Of a DNA stretch of 8,294 nt, positions 6,907 to 8,294 are shown in pieces (positions within the stretch are counted from its first letter, which is position 1; the number at the start of each line of letters is the position of its first letter). Made by a program: the position numbers and the translations under genes. Under the pieces are notes generated by a model. The model did no database searches and was not told the DNA's origin. It saw only the letters and a list, made by a program, of their open reading frames with translations. Source of the DNA: a bacterium (lineage in GTDB: Bacteria > Bacillota > Negativicutes > Acidaminococcales > Acidaminococcaceae); NCBI GenBank assembly GCA_004562175.1, contig SFRS01000028.1, positions 1 to 8,294 of the forward strand, given 5' to 3'.

Positions 6907-7019
6907 AAACGCTCTATGTAAGCTTAGCAGTTTGGTTGGATTGCAAGCTTGGCGAAAACCTTACGCTTGCTGAATATGCAGGCAAGATAGAAAATCACTC
7001 TGTAAAAGAGGTTGGATAG
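6873..7019 (+). other. Open frame of 48 codons between prmC and sua5, coding status unknown
   Basis: A frame different from that of prmC stays open from 6873 to a TAG at 7017-7019, which touches the sua5 ATG at 7020. The only usable start I see is a TTG at 6936, giving 27 codons (LDCKLGENLTLAEYAGKI, then nine more residues ending in KEVG). There is no good Shine-Dalgarno before it. The composition looks protein-like, but an open stretch this long is not rare by chance. It could be a short leader peptide coupled to sua5, a gene remnant, or noncoding. I do not assign a function. Confidence 0.25.
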
Positions 7020-7622
7020 ATGGAAACTAAGTATTGGAAATTAACAGGGACGCCAGCGGACGCCGCGGCGTATGCCGAGGCGGGGGCGCTGGTGCGAGCA
7101 GGTGAGGTGGTGGCCTTTCCTACGGAAACAGTGTATGGACTAGGCGCCAACGCACTCAATCCCGACGCGGTGGCGAAAATTTTCGCCGCCAAGGGTCGCC
7201 CTCAGGATAATCCCCTAATCGTGCATATTGCGCGTAAGGAGGATATCAAAAGGCTAACCACAGGCTTAAACGCTAATGCTCGCAAAATCATGGAGCATTT
7301 TATGCCGGGACCACTGACGATTATCGTGCCTAAGGCAGAAATAATTCCCGATGTGACCAGCGCAGGCCTCGACACTGTGGGCGTGCGCTTTCCCATTAAT
7401 AAATATGCTCAAGAATTTATTTTGGCCTGCGGTTGTCCCATTGCGGCACCCTCGGCCAATATCAGCGGTCGCCCCAGCCCCACCAACGCACAGGATGTAT
7501 TAGAAGACATGCAGGGCAAGGTAGCGGGCATCCTAGACGGCGGCAGCTGTGGGGTGGGCTTGGAATCCACAGTGGTGGATACCACGAGCCCGGTGCCCCG
7601 ACCCGGTGCTGCTGGGCGATAA
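7020..7622 (+). CDS. ywlC: Threonylcarbamoyl-AMP synthase, YrdC domain of a broken Sua5/YwlC gene
   Basis: This enzyme makes threonylcarbamoyl-AMP from threonine, bicarbonate and ATP, the first step of t6A37 modification of tRNAs reading ANN codons. The 200 residues hold a complete YrdC domain: PTETVYGLG (34-42), KGRPQDNPL (58-66), a GPLTIIV strand (97-103), PSANISG (144-150) and LESTVVD (181-187). After SPVP the frame reads seven more residues and stops at 7620-7622. Long Sua5 proteins continue for about 140-160 more residues, and that part is present downstream in the +1 frame. The remaining length resembles E. coli TsaC/YrdC (about 190 residues), which works without a Sua5 domain, so the product may still be active. 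AAGAGG at 7006-7011 supports the ATG. t6A synthesis is essential or important in most bacteria. Confidence 0.85.
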   Translation: METKYWKLTGTPADAAAYAEAGALVRAGEVVAFPTETVYGLGANALNPDAVAKIFAAKGRPQDNPLIVHIARKEDIKRLTTGLNANARKIMEHFMPGPLTIIVPKAEIIPDVTSAGLDTVGVRFPINKYAQEFILACGCPIAAPSANISGRPSPTNAQDVLEDMQGKVAGILDGGSCGVGLESTVVDTTSPVPRPGAAGR

Positions 7623-8097
7623 GAATTTTAAGCCCATCGCGCCGGGCATGAAGTACAGGCATTATGCGCCCAAGGAGCCGGTGTACCTGCTTGAGGGAGA
7701 GGCAGTGGGGCTTCTGCCTATGCTGGTTAACAAAGCCTTGGCTGCAGGGCTTAAGGTAGGCGTGCTCTGTGACGCTGCTATGCGAACTAGAATAGAGCAA
7801 GCGCTTGGTAGTGGAGCCGCTGAAGCAGGAGCTGCCTCGGCTCTGCAGGAACGCATTCTGCTCTCCTGCTGGGGCGAGAGTCGCGAGGCCTTGGCTGCCG
7901 ATTTATTCTATCTGCTGCGTGATTTTGATAGAACCAAGCCGGATGTCATCTTGGCGCAAGGCGTCAGCGAGGACGGCATCGGCCTCGCCATTATGAACCG
8001 CCTGCGCAAGGCGGCAGGCTATCAAATAATAACCTTGGAAAATGGTGTTTTAACCCTAAAAGGGGATAAACAATTACCTGCTTTTATGATACAATAA
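7600..8097 (+). pseudogene. Out-of-frame C-terminal Sua5 domain of the ywlC gene
   Basis: From GAC at 7600 the +1 frame reads 165 codons to a TAA at 8095-8097. It contains APGMKYRHYAP, the conserved linker motif before the Sua5 domain, and ends with the typical GIGLAIMNRLRKAAG block. The domain is therefore intact but detached from the YrdC frame. Compared with the usual linker, roughly 20 residues between the LLRPG region and the APGMKY motif are missing. I see no good ribosome site for independent translation; the ATG at 7648 lies within the motif. The uninterrupted frame implies a recent break, an assembly error, or translation by +1 slippage at CCC-C (7596-7599). Joining the frames there would give 358 residues. 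Confidence 0.75.
8067..8095 (+). promoter_or_regulatory. Candidate rpiB promoter within the 3' end of the Sua5 gene
   Basis: TAAACA (8067-8072) lies 17 bases before TACAAT (8090-8095), with a TG at 8087-8088 forming an extended -10. The nine bases TGATACAAT are identical to those in the rpmE promoter. The start would be near 8102, giving a leader of about 30 bases before rpiB. The -35 is only a four-of-six match. Confidence 0.5.
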
Positions 8098-8132
8098 TAG
8101 CTAATAATAACTCTTTTGAGGAGGAATTTACC

Positions 8133-8294
8133 ATGAAAATTGCTATGGCGTGCGACCACGGCGGCTTCCATCTGAAGGAGCACATCAAAAAGTATTTGAC
8201 TGAAAAGGGTATTGAAATTGTTGACCACGGCACCTACAGCGAGGATAGTGTTGACTATCCTGATTTTGCGGAAAAGCTGTGCAAGGATATTACC
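8133..8294 (+). CDS. rpiB: Ribose-5-phosphate isomerase B, N-terminal part
   Basis: RpiB interconverts ribose 5-phosphate and ribulose 5-phosphate in the pentose phosphate pathway. The 54 visible codons begin MKIAMACDHGG, the nucleotide/phosphate-binding start of the RpiB/LacAB family, with the Asp-His pair at 8-9. They continue through LKEHIKKYL and DHGTYSEDSVDYPDFA, which carry the conserved DxG and DYPDxA elements. The frame is still open at the window edge; the usual length is about 145-150 residues, so about two thirds is missing. GAGGAGG at 8118-8124 is an excellent ribosome site 8 bases before the ATG. It follows the Sua5 fragment by 35 bases, as in Firmicutes where rpiB lies just after ywlC-type genes. 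RpiB is strongly favoured over LacA/LacB by this context. Confidence 0.93.
   Translation, partial: MKIAMACDHGGFHLKEHIKKYLTEKGIEIVDHGTYSEDSVDYPDFAEKLCKDIT

Noticed and set aside
6918..6997. Hairpins AAGCTT..AAGCTT and CTTGC..GCAAG as a terminator after prmC
   Set aside because: The stems are short or bulged and no T-run follows, so termination is not supported.
6934..7017. Direct repeat GGTTGGAT at 6934 and 7010
   Set aside because: It is an eight-base repeat with no further flanking similarity and no sign of a mobile element.

Overview
The window is about 8.3 kb of bacterial chromosome, mostly core genes. It suggests an anaerobic Firmicute, perhaps a Negativicute or a clostridium. The grounds are the order rpmE - yqhQ - prfA - prmC - sua5/ywlC - rpiB, strong purine-rich Shine-Dalgarno sites, a compact ThiF, and an apparent thiSFG(H) operon. 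The genus cannot be fixed from this sequence alone.

Positions 1-1907, minus strand: a thiamin thiazole operon. A near-consensus promoter (TTGACA, 17 bp, TATACT) drives a short leader. The leader ends in a hairpin that looks like an intrinsic terminator interrupted by an internal loop, and then come thiS, thiF, thiG and the first 49 codons of a further gene, probably thiH. ThiF adenylates ThiS, ThiS carries sulfur, and ThiG builds the thiazole with dehydroglycine, which ThiH would supply. The leader has the layout of the described HMP-PP ('thiS motif') riboswitch, whose aptamer sits inside a terminator stem. This is the most interesting element in the window.

Positions 1908-3589: a divergent intergenic region with a second promoter, then a plus-strand membrane-bound diguanylate cyclase (GGDEF protein) with an unrecognised extracytoplasmic sensor domain.

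Positions 3626-8294, plus strand: a translation-related cluster. rpmE (ribosomal protein bL31) has its own promoter and a strong terminator. Then come yqhQ (DUF1385 membrane protein), prfA (release factor 1), prmC (which methylates the release factors), a threonylcarbamoyl-AMP synthase gene (Sua5/YwlC) and the start of rpiB. The Sua5 gene is broken: its YrdC catalytic domain ends at a stop after 200 codons, and the C-terminal Sua5 domain continues in the +1 frame with part of the interdomain linker missing. A probable rpiB promoter overlaps the 3' end of this broken gene. A 48-codon open frame of unknown status lies between prmC and sua5, ending directly against the sua5 start codon.
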